Assembly: GCF_000231385.2 (NCBI RefSeq)
Contig: NC_018515.1
Span: forward strand, 3,430,501-3,494,500
Direction of reading: 5' to 3'
Length of the DNA stretch: 64,000 nt
Source of the DNA: Desulfosporosinus meridiei DSM 13257
GTDB taxonomy: Bacteria; Bacillota; Desulfitobacteriia; Desulfitobacteriales; Desulfitobacteriaceae
A model generated the notes under the pieces. The model worked only from the letters and a program-made list of their open reading frames with translations, was not told the DNA's origin and ran no database searches. Shown in pieces: positions 52,341 to 60,588 of the stretch (positions within the stretch are counted from its first letter, which is position 1; every line of letters begins with the position of its first letter). The position numbers were made by a program, and so were the translations under genes.

Positions 52341-52934
52341 TTAAAGATCTCTCCCACAGAAAATACTGGAACTGGAAGTTATTATAGTAGTTGATGGATC
52401 GTTAATTAGTGGAGATGGAAGCCTTGCTGCTTCAAAGTGCATACCTAGTGGAACATCCGTGAGAAAACCGTTAGTGGAACTTGCAGCAGAGACATTCACT
52501 GCATCTCCTGCAGTTAATTGGAGGATTGCAGAAACACTTGTCACATTTCGAAACGTGATTTCACCAAAAAAATCGTTATCAACAACGACAGGATTTCCAT
52601 TTATCTGGATACTTATTAACACTCTATGATTAACTTGAATAATATCCGGATAAAAATCCACACTGGCAATAACTGAATAAATTCCATCTTGTTTTGGAGT
52701 AAAGGTCGAGCTAACAGGGTCATATTCATTGTTTAAATCAAATATTTGATTTGGATACATCACTGGGACGACGGGAGTGTCTGCAGCAACACTTTGTTGA
52801 GTAGAGTTATTGACAGCCCTGAAAGCGGATGGTCTAAGCCACTTTATTCTCTTATGACAACAGGTTGAATTTAGGTTCAAATTCTGAAATCGTTTTATAA
52901 TATTACGCAGTGTATCATGTTTCTCTGTAAACAT
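52341..52934 (-). CDS. C1q/TNF-like (BclA-type C-terminal) domain protein
   Basis: 197 residues. From about 35 on it follows the C1q-like jelly-roll pattern: SAFRAVNNSTQQ, YDPVSSTFTPKQDGIYSVIAS, VLISIQINGNPV and ILQLTAGDAVNVSA. Such domains end the exosporium filament proteins of spore formers; no collagen repeat precedes it here. No signal peptide. A spore-surface role is likely but inferred. Confidence 0.8.
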   Translation of the reverse strand: MFTEKHDTLRNIIKRFQNLNLNSTCCHKRIKWLRPSAFRAVNNSTQQSVAADTPVVPVMYPNQIFDLNNEYDPVSSTFTPKQDGIYSVIASVDFYPDIIQVNHRVLISIQINGNPVVVDNDFFGEITFRNVTSVSAILQLTAGDAVNVSAASSTNGFLTDVPLGMHFEAARLPSPLINDPSTTIITSSSSIFCGRDL

Positions 52935-53042
52935 AATAACGTACTCCTTTCATCATTTGCATCAGTATATGCCGGACATGATGAGTTGGACCATTCTATG
53001 GTTACAGATTACGGAAGGGCATTAGCGAAAAAAACTTGCAAA

Positions 53043-53081
53043 TGTTCACCATGAAGAGTTAGTTAAATCTTAACGCTTAAT
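53043..53081 (-). repeat. 3'-UTR repeat, copy 1
   Basis: About 38 bases (minus strand GATTAAGCGTTAAGATTTAAC and on to GGTGAAC) directly after the stop of the membrane protein gene; copy 2 is at 59685-59722. Confidence 0.75.
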
Positions 53082-53082
53082 C

Positions 53083-53673
53083 CTACTTATTCACTGAATG
53101 ATATCTTTCATCAGGTTCTTGCCATTTATGATTTACATATTCAACAGTTACACATCCAGTACCCTTGCCTTTTATCTGGAAATTCGCAATAACCATGGGT
53201 ACATTATCTCCATTCATTTGGCTCTCATTCTGTGGAACAAATAGAGCAGATTTAGTTGAATAATATATGTTATCTACATTCTCATAATTCTTATTAATAT
53301 AAGTTTTTAGTTTATCTTCAAGACTTTTATGCCCCTCGACTCCTCCAAAAACATATATTTCTTCATAAGTTTGGTAGCCAGTTATGATACCATTATAGGC
53401 TAAATTAAATAATACCCAGGATAAAGTAAAGAAAACTACAATTCTGCCTTTATGTACGGCCTTCTTTATCTTTAAGTGAAAGTAAATATTCCCTACCGGT
53501 ACTATTATTCCCCAGATAATTATTAATGGGAATATAAAAATACTCACAAGCAAAATTCCACAGGCTGCCTCAGCAATTCTTGTTACTCCCCCAAGTAAAA
53601 GGATTATTAGATACACCCAAACAAAGATTGATGAACCTATAAATAATTTAAATTCCCTTAAAAGCATATTCAT
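53083..53673 (-). CDS. Membrane protein of unknown function
   Basis: 196 residues. Three hydrophobic segments in the first 110 residues (IFVWVYLIILLLGGV, ILLVSIFIFPLIIIWGIIVPVG, VVFFTLSWVLFNLAY), then a soluble domain (residues 115-196). The soluble part includes LEDKLKTYINKNYENVDNIYY and CVTVEYVNHKW. No family recognised. Confidence 0.65.
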   Translation of the reverse strand: MNMLLREFKLFIGSSIFVWVYLIILLLGGVTRIAEAACGILLVSIFIFPLIIIWGIIVPVGNIYFHLKIKKAVHKGRIVVFFTLSWVLFNLAYNGIITGYQTYEEIYVFGGVEGHKSLEDKLKTYINKNYENVDNIYYSTKSALFVPQNESQMNGDNVPMVIANFQIKGKGTGCVTVEYVNHKWQEPDERYHSVNK

Positions 53674-53840
53674 TTAATTTACCTCTTACCTGATTTATAT
53701 ATTAACTTCCATTCCACATCTTACTCATTATTACTCCAGCTATGGTAAAGTATCATGATCACGTCCATCATTTCCATATTGTTCCATTTAGCCTCCGTAT
53801 TACATATTATGTATTATCTTATAACAAAGGAGGAATACCA

Positions 53841-53954
53841 ATGGCATTTGGTGGAGCCGGTGTTGATGGTGGATGTGGTCCTAATTTTTTACCTGGTATA
53901 GCAGTAGTAGTAGTAATTATTCTTCTCTTAATTGCAATGGGAATCGTATTCTAA
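53841..53954 (+). CDS. YjcZ-like small spore peptide 1
   Basis: 37 residues: Gly-rich start (MAFGGAGVDGGCG), then one hydrophobic helix ending LLLIAMGIVF. Matches the YjcZ/sporulation-peptide pattern. AAAGGAGG before ATG. Followed 19 bases later by a second member. Confidence 0.75.
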   Translation: MAFGGAGVDGGCGPNFLPGIAVVVVIILLLIAMGIVF

Positions 53955-53973
53955 ATTCAAAGGAGGAAAATTG

Positions 53974-54126
53974 ATGTACGGAATGGGTTATGGTGGTTTT
54001 GCTGGCACAGGTTTCGGTATGGGTGGAGCATGTGGCGGTGCAGGCTACGGTGGAGGAAATTACGTCGGTGCAGGAATTATTGCAATCGCAATTTTAATTC
54101 TTATCGCATTAGGTGTTATTTTCTAA
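53974..54126 (+). CDS. YjcZ-like small spore peptide 2
   Basis: 50 residues: Gly/Tyr-rich half (MYGMGYGGFAGTGFGMGG) and a hydrophobic end (AIAILILIALGVIF) very similar to peptide 1. AAAGGAGG before ATG. Probably a tandem duplication in one transcript, ended by the hairpin at 54136-54176. Confidence 0.75.
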   Translation: MYGMGYGGFAGTGFGMGGACGGAGYGGGNYVGAGIIAIAILILIALGVIF

Positions 54127-54135
54127 AAAACTCAC

Positions 54136-54176
54136 AATAACTGGCTATTGTCTAAAAAAGATAGTAGCCAGTTATT
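54136..54176 (+). terminator. Terminator after the YjcZ-like pair
   Basis: 12-bp stem AATAACTGGCTA / TAGCCAGTTATT around an A-rich loop, followed by ATTAATT. Confidence 0.7.
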
Positions 54177-54295
54177 ATTAATTATGCTTAAGGATAAATA
54201 TAGTCCTCCGTGAGTTTATCAATAGATTTACTATTATGAAGTCCACCTGTCACAAAGACGGCCGTATGTTTTGGTAAAATATTTATATAATTATT

Positions 54296-55564
54296 TCATT
54301 GATTTTTAATAACCCTAGGAAAACGCACAAAGAATGTTGTCCCGTTGGCACTACTCTCAATGTCGATCCTAGCATTATGTCGATCTGCAATGTTATAACA
54401 AGTACTTAACCCAAGTCCTGTGCCACTCTCCTTTGTCGTAAAAAACGGTGTTCCGAGCTTATCCAAGTACTCTGAATGGATCCCGCCTCCTTCATCCGCA
54501 ACTGAGAATACCACATGTGCATCCTCAACATATGTTCGAATCGTTATAGTTCCACCTACCTCCATTGCCTCTACGCCGTTACGGCATAAATTTAGAATTA
54601 ATTGTGATATCTCTTCTGGATTTATTAGAATATCAGGAATTTCACCTTCTTCAAACACAATTTTTTTATTTTGAGAATACGTGTCTGCCTCAAGCAAAGG
54701 ATACAAGTGTCGCATAACTTGATTAATATTTTGGTTATAGCGCTCTCCAGTTGAATTCTTCGCAATTGATAGGAAATCTGTAATAATCATATTTGCCCGA
54801 TCAAGTTCTTCAATCATGAGTTCAAACGTACTTCTCTGTTCTTGGTACTCCAGTCTGTTCCCCAATAACTGGAGATATCCTCGTACAGTTGTCATTGGAT
54901 TTCTGATTTCATGTGCAATCCCAGCAGCCATTTGTCCGACTAAGTTTAGACGTTCTAGATGTGTCATTTTAATTTGTAGTCGTGATACTTCTTGCTCAGC
55001 CTTTTTTCGCTCTGTGATATCATAAAGTGTTTTTATTACAAGCCTCGATCCATCAATATCATTAAACGGTTGAAATTTCACCTCATAGATTTTGTTGTTC
55101 TGAAATATTTCCTCATTTTTAATAGGTAGGCCGTTTAAGAATATCTCTTCAATCCTACAGTTTTCACAGGGCCTCTCTTTCCCAAACATATCGAAACAAT
55201 ACTTGCCTTCGCGCTCTCCGAATTCTGCAATATAATTAGTGTTCGCAAATCGCACATTATAATTTTCTCCCACTACTATCACAATTCCAGGAAGACTATT
55301 AAACAATTCGTGCAAGCGCTTATGTTCCGCTACTATAACTTGTTCTCTTTTCCGCTGCGCGGTAAATATCTTATTTAGGAGATTACCTATAACCCACCCG
55401 GTGATCATAAAGGAAATGATAACAATTGACCAAGGGTATATTAATGGGTAGTTAAGAGAATCCAGCAATACGTCAAACCTGTATAGGGACAACCCAAGGA
55501 TAAAACCGATGACTACGTATACAATTCCCAAGTGTTTTCTTTCTTTCACAATTTGTCCTACCAA
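54296..55564 (-). CDS. Membrane PAS-domain histidine kinase (sporulation-kinase type)
   Basis: 422 residues. Two membrane helices (12-28, 43-64), a PAS domain (about 85-185) containing C123...C133-x2-C136, and the HisKA box with His218 in AAGIAHEIRNPMTTVRGYLQ. The ATPase follows with LILNLCRNGVEAM, DEGGGI and GTGLGLS. The HEIRNPMTTVRG motif is that of KinA-E-like phosphorelay kinases. No response regulator adjacent, as usual for orphans. Confidence 0.9.
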   Translation of the reverse strand: MVGQIVKERKHLGIVYVVIGFILGLSLYRFDVLLDSLNYPLIYPWSIVIISFMITGWVIGNLLNKIFTAQRKREQVIVAEHKRLHELFNSLPGIVIVVGENYNVRFANTNYIAEFGEREGKYCFDMFGKERPCENCRIEEIFLNGLPIKNEEIFQNNKIYEVKFQPFNDIDGSRLVIKTLYDITERKKAEQEVSRLQIKMTHLERLNLVGQMAAGIAHEIRNPMTTVRGYLQLLGNRLEYQEQRSTFELMIEELDRANMIITDFLSIAKNSTGERYNQNINQVMRHLYPLLEADTYSQNKKIVFEEGEIPDILINPEEISQLILNLCRNGVEAMEVGGTITIRTYVEDAHVVFSVADEGGGIHSEYLDKLGTPFFTTKESGTGLGLSTCYNIADRHNARIDIESSANGTTFFVRFPRVIKNQ

Positions 55565-55913
55565 TCATATTCACTTCTCATAAAGAGGGTTTGATGAGAT
55601 ATTATCAAACATACCCGTTTTCTTCAATCATATTTCATCATTACTTCGAACTCCTACACTATGTTCATTGGTAACACCTCAATCTTATTAATAAGAAATT
55701 TTCTTACCAACAACTATATTCCACTTTGCCGGCGAAACATGCCGAAAAAGTGAATAATAGACAAGAATACCCCTACATTCAATATAATGTAGATTGACGT
55801 TTTTAACAGGTAGCTTAACAAATAACCCGAAGCAGTGTACCTCATCTAAAAATCACCTTCAAAGGCCCGGCCACATATTCTATCCATATATGGATAAAGG
55901 ATGGAAAACCGAG
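55565..55913. other. Intergenic region before the DUF3102 gene
   Basis: No gene. CCGGCGAAACATGCCG (55730-55745) is a small imperfect inverted repeat; ATTCAATATAATGTAG (55778-55793) could hold a -10. Confidence 0.4.
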
Positions 55914-56834
55914 ATGAATAATGTGGTCAACGAACGTACGCCCCTTGTGATTGCTGCTGAGATTAACATGCTTAAAGATCACACCCATAAAACCGTGCTT
56001 ATCAACTCCGTCGAGATCGGCCGGCGTCTGACAGAAGCCAAGGCAATGCTTAAGCATGGGGAATGGGGCCAGTGGCTGAAAGAATCAGTCAGTTACTCCC
56101 AAAGCACCGCCACCAGACTCATGCAAATCTATAAGGAGTACGGCCCCAAACTCCTCGACGTTTCCGAAGGAAACAACAGCTCAAATTATGCAACGCTGCA
56201 CAATTTGACTTACACCCAAGCCCTTATCCTCTTAGGTCTCCCGGAAGAAGAGCGGGAGAAATTCGTTGAAGACAATGCAATTGATAATATGTCCACCCGG
56301 GAGCTGCAGCAAACAGTCAACGAAAAGAACCAGGCGATTGAGGACAGAGATCAGGCCCAAGCAGAAAAAGCTCAGGCCATTGAGGAGAAAGAAAGCCTTA
56401 AAAAAGAGCTGGACGGCAAAGACAGGGAAATTGCCCGCTTAAGCAACCAGACCCAAGATCTGGCGAAACAGGTGGATGGCTTTAAACTAAAGTATCAAAA
56501 GGAGCTTGATAAAGTCGCTGAAAAGCAGCCGGAACTGAAGGAAGTTACAGAAGCGGCTCCCTCAGCCGAGAAAATCAGCGAGCTGGAAGAACAGCTCAAA
56601 ACGGCACAGGCCAAAAACTCCAGCATACCCTACGACGCCCAATTTTCCATTCACCGCGAAAACATCCGTAAGACCTTTGAAGAGCTGCTGAGAAGTCTTA
56701 CCGCCTTAGCCAAAATGGACCCGAAACAAAAAGAAATAAACCGGGCGGCTGCCCAGGAAATGCTGCAAAACATGGCTAATATGCTAAAAGAATGGCCTCC
56801 CGCTATCAAGACAAATTTACGGATTAATAATTAA
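55914..56834 (+). CDS. DUF3102 coiled-coil protein
   Basis: About 306 residues. N-terminal DUF3102 part (VNSVEIGRRLTEAKAML-type, HGEWGQWLKESVSYSQSTATRLMQ) resembling ParB/KorB-like helical DNA-associated domains. A long coiled coil follows (about 140-240; AQAEKAQAIEEKESLKKEL), then a C-terminal helical region. Usually found on plasmids and integrated elements. ATG 55914 is preferred from the match to the family start. Confidence 0.75.
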   Translation: MNNVVNERTPLVIAAEINMLKDHTHKTVLINSVEIGRRLTEAKAMLKHGEWGQWLKESVSYSQSTATRLMQIYKEYGPKLLDVSEGNNSSNYATLHNLTYTQALILLGLPEEEREKFVEDNAIDNMSTRELQQTVNEKNQAIEDRDQAQAEKAQAIEEKESLKKELDGKDREIARLSNQTQDLAKQVDGFKLKYQKELDKVAEKQPELKEVTEAAPSAEKISELEEQLKTAQAKNSSIPYDAQFSIHRENIRKTFEELLRSLTALAKMDPKQKEINRAAAQEMLQNMANMLKEWPPAIKTNLRINN

Positions 56835-56848
56835 GATCTTGCAATGTT

Positions 56849-57000
56849 CAGGGTAAGACCTTCACCGTCATCTTCAGCACAAACCCCAGGAGCGGCTCCC
56901 TCATTTTCCACACAATACTGATGGGGGCCGATTCCACCATTATAGAAGCGAACTTATCCAGATCACTCAGCCCCTTGCCCCGTAAGAAAGGCTGTCAAAA
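56849..57000 (-). pseudogene. Gene remnant of unknown family
   Basis: Minus strand reads GKGLSDLDKFASIMVESAPI and WKMREPLLGFVLKMTVKVLP before a stop. Protein-like, without a start codon. Between the DUF3102 gene and the toxin locus. Confidence 0.4.
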
Positions 57001-57046
57001 AGAACTGATTTCATTTTTCTCTCTTCATTGTTACCCTGTGACCCGG

Positions 57047-57075
57047 TTGCATATTTTACAGTCCGTGGGTATAAT
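57047..57075 (+). promoter_or_regulatory. Promoter of the antitoxin RNA
   Basis: TTGCAT (57047-57052), 17-base spacer, TATAAT (57070-57075). Confidence 0.8.
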
Positions 57076-57081
57076 ATTATA

Positions 57082-57205
57082 AAAGGACTGACGTGTTGCA
57101 ATCACGCCAGCCCGGCAGCTTGTCTAACCGTACGGTTAGCCTGAATTAGGGGTTATAAGAAATAACCGCCGTCCTTAGCTAGGGGCGGTTATTTCTTCTT
57201 CATGA
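57082..57205 (+). ncRNA. Antisense antitoxin RNA of a type I toxin-antitoxin locus
   Basis: About 124 bases from the promoter at 57047-57075 to the terminator stem 57157-57170 / 57184-57197. Contains the perfect palindrome CTAACCGTACGGTTAG. Its 3' end overlaps the 3' end of the toxin mRNA read from the other strand, the arrangement of TxpA/RatA and BsrG/SR4. A decayed copy is at 21924-22038. Function inferred from layout. Confidence 0.65.
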
Positions 57206-57266
57206 TCATAACAACGAGTGTAGCAAATGCAATCATTAAATACATCGCCTCAACCATTGAGATCAT
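57189..57266 (-). CDS. Small hydrophobic type I toxin (holin-like toxin class)
   Basis: 25 codons: a start MISMVEAMYLMIAFA, then a hydrophobic run and MIMKKK. One membrane helix with a basic end, the pattern of the putative holin-like toxins of Firmicutes. SD AAAGGGGG precedes ATG. Its stop lies in the shared terminator stem. Fragments of the gene occur at 29391-29445 and 22020-22040. Confidence 0.75.
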   Translation of the reverse strand: MISMVEAMYLMIAFATLVVMIMKKK

Positions 57267-57325
57267 CCTACCACCCCCTTTCTAAAAGGGTGTGGCTAAC
57301 CGTCCCTCGACAACCTGCTGCAACA

Positions 57326-57334
57326 ATTATAGCA
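57326..57334 (-). promoter_or_regulatory. Promoter of the toxin gene
   Basis: Extended -10 TGCTATAAT on the minus strand, 60 bases before the toxin start; weak -35. A copy of this region lies at 30175-30222. Confidence 0.6.
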
Positions 57335-57387
57335 TAATCTTCCAGACGAAATAATGAAACTTATCCCTGGCTATTCACAGGGTTCAG

Positions 57388-57417
57388 GCCGCCTCATAAC
57401 AAGAGGCGGCTTATTGT
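57388..57417. repeat. GCCGCCTC hairpin repeat
   Basis: GCCGCCTC-ATAACAA-GAGGCGGC followed by TTATTGTT. It interrupts the GNAT gene fragment next to it. Confidence 0.7.
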
Positions 57418-57561
57418 TCTTCTAAGACCCGCCACAAAAATCCATTGATTACCTTCTTTTCTCCAACAACGTTTGACTTCTTGATATCGATGGAAAGTGT
57501 CTAATAAATCCAGGCCAATCTCCTCTTGCCCTAATTTCCGGTAAGTGATTGACTTCATCAT
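57412..57561 (-). pseudogene. N-terminal fragment of a GNAT acetyltransferase
   Basis: Minus strand: MMKSITYRKLGQEEIGLDLL, FHRYQEVKRCWRKEGNQWIF, then junk. The RYQEVKxCWRKxxGxW start is that of a Firmicute GNAT family. The acetyl-CoA-binding part is missing, cut at the hairpin/toxin element. Confidence 0.7.
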
Positions 57562-57565
57562 CCCT

Positions 57566-57748
57566 CTACTTTCTCCTTTTTTGACGTTCTATCATCATGC
57601 TATAGTTTAAATCCATCTCTCTCAGCTTATTACGGATGAAGGCTCTCTTATCCGGGTTATTGCTGCCGGCCAACTGTTCTCGTAATTCAGCTATGTCCTT
57701 TAACATGTACACTTCTTCCGGAGCATAGCCTGCATTCTGTAACAACAT
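57566..57748 (-). CDS. Small charged protein, probably truncated
   Basis: 60 residues from the first ATG (NAGYAPEEVYMLKDIAELREQ, ending IERQKRRK). The frame continues upstream without a stop for another 15 codons up to the TnpB remnant, so the gene may have lost its start. No family recognised. Confidence 0.4.
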   Translation of the reverse strand: MLLQNAGYAPEEVYMLKDIAELREQLAGSNNPDKRAFIRNKLREMDLNYSMMIERQKRRK

Positions 57749-57785
57749 ATATCCGGCCCGTATATCCTGGGGAAAGGGAATAAGT

Positions 57786-58016
57786 CTACAAAAAGTCGAT
57801 GAATCCTATACAACACAAACGTGTCCCGTTTGTGGGAACGAACACACTGTGTTCGCCGAAGGCAGAAAGAAACCATCCTCTAGGATTTACAATTGTACTT
57901 GCGGTTATCAGGAACATCGGGATATCCACGGAGCGAAGAACATCTTGAGTAACTACAAATATGGGAAGTTCCGGGAAATATTATTGGATCAACAAAAGTA
58001 TCTACGGATCGCCTAA
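57786..58016 (+). pseudogene. 3' end of an IS605-type tnpB gene
   Basis: Encodes KVDESYTTQTCPVCG, the second zinc-knuckle half YNCTCGYQEHRDIHGAKNIL (with the last RuvC Asp) and a short tail to TAA. The first ~300 codons are missing. Confidence 0.85.
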
Positions 58017-58197
58017 AGCGGGAAGTAGTAGATGCCATGAACCTGTACCGTATGCAAGAATTGCATATAGTTGCCGGCCTTACCGAATGTACTCGCTGCC
58101 TCGGGTGAGGTATCTCTAAGCGAGATGCCATTGAGACATGCATTTTGGGCTTGCCGGAAGCCCCTACCTCTAATGTAGTGTAGGTGGGGAGGTTCAC
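58017..58197 (+). ncRNA. Omega-RNA-like right end of the TnpB element
   Basis: Directly after tnpB, a structured stretch ends with CCCC-T-ACCT...AGGT-GGGG stem and GGTTCAC at 58191-58197, as IS605/IS200 right ends do. In intact elements this is the scaffold of the TnpB guide RNA, and bases from 58198 would be the guide. It may be inactive without TnpB. Confidence 0.6.
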
Positions 58198-58269
58198 TAA
58201 CGGGATTAGTGTACTCGATAATGACCCCTTGGGGATTTTTTAAGTTCCATTGGCTTACTGTAAAATGGA

Positions 58270-58509
58270 TTGCTACGGGTCGTACTAATGTTGTTTGGAA
58301 CCTTTTTTCTAGGACCATGGCTTAATGGGATGGCGCAAATTTCTGCGAACGAGCATGCACTAGCTTTGATAAACCCACATTATTTATACGACGAAAAAAT
58401 GCAATTGACCTGGGGAAGTATTCCGTTGGGGATAAATATTTTTTTAGTAAGCATCTCTGTTTTGAAACCTTGGAAACGACAAAAACTCAAAAAGAATAAC
58501 CTAGAATAA
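58270..58509 (+). CDS. Small membrane protein, possibly truncated
   Basis: Up to 79 residues with two hydrophobic segments (VVLMLFGTFFLGPWL and WGSIPLGINIFLVSISVL) and a basic end. No clear SD. Immediately follows the TnpB element, which may have removed its original start. Confidence 0.4.
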   Translation: MLRVVLMLFGTFFLGPWLNGMAQISANEHALALINPHYLYDEKMQLTWGSIPLGINIFLVSISVLKPWKRQKLKKNNLE

Positions 58510-58622
58510 CAGCTATGGTTGCTTTTTCCATTTAGTTTTCCCTAAAACCCTTTATCCGTTAAAAGAACTCAAGAGCACAAAAAGCACCGCTCAAAACGAT
58601 GCTAATCCCCCCAGCAAGCCGA

Positions 58623-58645
58623 AAAGCCCAGCATTGCTGGACTTT
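58623..58645 (-). terminator. Terminator of the tmRNA gene
   Basis: Minus-strand stem AAAGTCCAGC / GCTGGGCTTT (one G-U) with a 3-base loop, then T. Confidence 0.6.
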
Positions 58646-58684
58646 AATATGTGTTTTAATCGTTTAAAATGTTGAGTTATGTTT

Positions 58685-59036
58685 TGGTGGAAGCGAGGAG
58701 ATTTGCACTCCTGTATCGAAGAACTGACACAAAAGCGTCTACGCGTGTATCCTTTAATTTAAAGTTCGCCGGTTGTGACTCCTAAAGGCAAGGAATCAGT
58801 TCAGGCTAGCTCGATGATCTTAGCTAATGTCTCCGAGCATTGACATTAGAGCATCCTACTAAATTGACACTCCGACCCTTCATCGTAGGTTCTGAAGGCA
58901 GAATGCTAGCGGCACTTAGGCAGCTAGAGCGTAATTATTTTCGTTAACTATTTTTGTCCACCGTTTAACGAGACCAGGTGGAATCTCGACGCGCAACTTT
59001 TGTCACCGTTTCCCCGAGCGAATCTAAAACGCCCCC
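58685..59036 (-). ncRNA. ssrA: Transfer-messenger RNA
   Basis: 352 bases. The 5' end GGGGGCGTTTTAGATTCG and 3' end CAAATCTCCTCGCTTCCACCA-type (T-arm, acceptor, encoded CCA) pair as the tRNA-like part. The tag frame ends NENNYALAA-stop (TAA at 58918-58916). It rescues stalled ribosomes and tags the nascent chain. Promoter and terminator are both visible. Confidence 0.95.
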
Positions 59037-59054
59037 GTTAAATATTACTTTCAC

Positions 59055-59082
59055 AGTATAACATATCTAAGTTTAAAACCAA
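59055..59082 (-). promoter_or_regulatory. Promoter of ssrA
   Basis: TTGGTT (59082-59077), 16-base spacer, TATACT (59060-59055), minus strand. Confidence 0.65.
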
Positions 59083-59130
59083 GTAAATCTATATGGTTTT
59101 GCTACATTATTATGGTAAATCATTTTGCTG

Positions 59131-59525
59131 TCAAAATCTCATACTTCTATCTATGTAGTTCCATAAACATACCTTCAACCAATTATCCAGCTCCACTCTT
59201 GAAGGATAGTCTACGATCATTACTGGTGCCTCCTTTAGCTTCCCTCCCAGATCATTAGCCCCGATTTCCGGCATAGCATCCCAAGTCTTCCCCAACAATA
59301 ATCGAACCATTTTTCTTCTTGTTTATCCCACCCCATTGTTTGAAATAAAAGCTAACGCCTTGATAGTCGCAGTCATTCTTGATGGATAACACCCACTCAG
59401 GATTCATCCTTCAAGACTTAACCCCACTTTCTCCGCCAACAGTTGCCCAGTTGATACCTGCTAAATCAAAGATTCTTAACCTCATCGATAAGCGGTTCAA
59501 AGGAAATAAAACGGACCTTCGTATT
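59131..59525 (-). pseudogene. Frameshifted 3' part of a DUF5131 (phage Gp37-like) gene
   Basis: Over several frames the minus strand gives RFISFEPLIDEVKNL, LAGINWATVGGESGVK, MNPEWVLSIKNDCDYQGVSF, YFKQWGGINKKK and GKTWDAMPEI. This is the C-terminal half of DUF5131. At least three frame changes. Confidence 0.75.
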
Positions 59526-59684
59526 TCAAGTTACCTATTCCTTTATACTCTGTCTCACGTTTCTCTAGCAAGTAGGTACAACTACTATTCATGTGTAAGG
59601 TACACCTTCTTGGTTGGTCTATTAACGTTCATCCAAACCATAAATAAGTTCCCCCTTCTCCCGTCGACTGTGTTAAGTCTAAGT

Positions 59685-59722
59685 TCACCATGAAGAGTTA
59701 GTTAAATCTTACCGCTTAATTC
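59685..59722 (-). repeat. 3'-UTR repeat, copy 2
   Basis: Matches 53043-53081 at nearly all of 38 bases; here it overlaps the last codons and stop of the methyltransferase gene. Confidence 0.75.
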
Positions 59723-60325
59723 TGAACGCCTTTTGCGCATTAGACAAACCCAGGCTCTAGGCGGGCTTGGGTGGTTAGAATCAAAACGGCCTGAAACCAG
59801 GGAAAGGATCTCGAAGTAGGGCTCAACAGTGTTGACAATATCTCTGGCTGTACGCTGCGGTGGACCTGGAAAATCACGTTTTTCATCAGCGTTGCCAACT
59901 AGACTAAGCCACAGACCATCATCTTCTAAAAGAGAAGCAACTTTTTCAGTAAAAATCTTCCGTTCCTCATCCGAATTAAATGAATGAAAACAGCCCCTGT
60001 CAAAAGCAAAGTCAAATGGAGCCCCATCGATCTTGTTTGAAAGGATATCATTTACAATAAAGGTACATTTGACATTATCAATTGAAGCCTTCTCTACGGC
60101 CTTCTGTATTGCAATCTCTGAAGTATCAATACCTATAACATCAAAGTTGTTTTTGGAAAGCCATATGGAGTTATTACCAGTACCGCAGCCGATTTCCAGT
60201 GTTTTACAAGGTATTATGTCCATCGTGGTTACTGTCTGAATAAGGTTAAAATCAGGTCTGCCAAGATCCCAAGGAGTTTCTCCTGCTTTATATCTTTTCT
60301 TGTAACCTTCCTCTATCATGGTCAT
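59702..60325 (-). CDS. SAM-dependent methyltransferase (thiopurine-methyltransferase-like)
   Basis: 207 residues. TPWDLGRPD near the N-terminus and motif I LEIGCGTGNNSIWLS, then IGIDTSEIA and FDFAFDRGCFHSF, the pattern of the small TPMT/tellurite-resistance-like class. The last residues (ELSGKI) come from the repeat element at 59685-59722, so the natural C-terminus may have been replaced. GAGG lies before ATG. Confidence 0.87.
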   Translation of the reverse strand: MTMIEEGYKKRYKAGETPWDLGRPDFNLIQTVTTMDIIPCKTLEIGCGTGNNSIWLSKNNFDVIGIDTSEIAIQKAVEKASIDNVKCTFIVNDILSNKIDGAPFDFAFDRGCFHSFNSDEERKIFTEKVASLLEDDGLWLSLVGNADEKRDFPGPPQRTARDIVNTVEPYFEILSLVSGRFDSNHPSPPRAWVCLMRKRRSELSGKI

Positions 60326-60429
60326 ATTTTTGCCTCCTCATATAAAACCTGCAATTTATTATATGTATTCTATTTTGCACACCATAAAATATATATTTCA
60401 CCTAAGAATTAGCCACCTTTTGCAGGTTC

Positions 60430-60525
60430 TTGTTTTTTGGGCTTTCTCTGATTATATCTGGAATTATTGGAGTCATCTACCTTAAAATAAAAGCCTACAG
60501 GGATTATTTTGCCAAAAGGAAATAA
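60430..60525 (+). other. Possible 31-residue membrane peptide or remnant
   Basis: TTG-started frame FFGLSLIISGIIGVIYLKIK ending AKRK-stop; one helix and a basic tail. No good SD. Could be the end of a lost membrane protein gene. Confidence 0.25.
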
Positions 60526-60588
60526 CATTCGATAAAACGAATTAACTCCTGTCATAAATAAGCTGCTGTAGAAAGGAAGAGTGACTAC

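Noticed and set aside
59379-59693. 104-codon plus-strand ORF
   Set aside because: It is the complement of the frameshifted DUF5131 remnant and has no SD.
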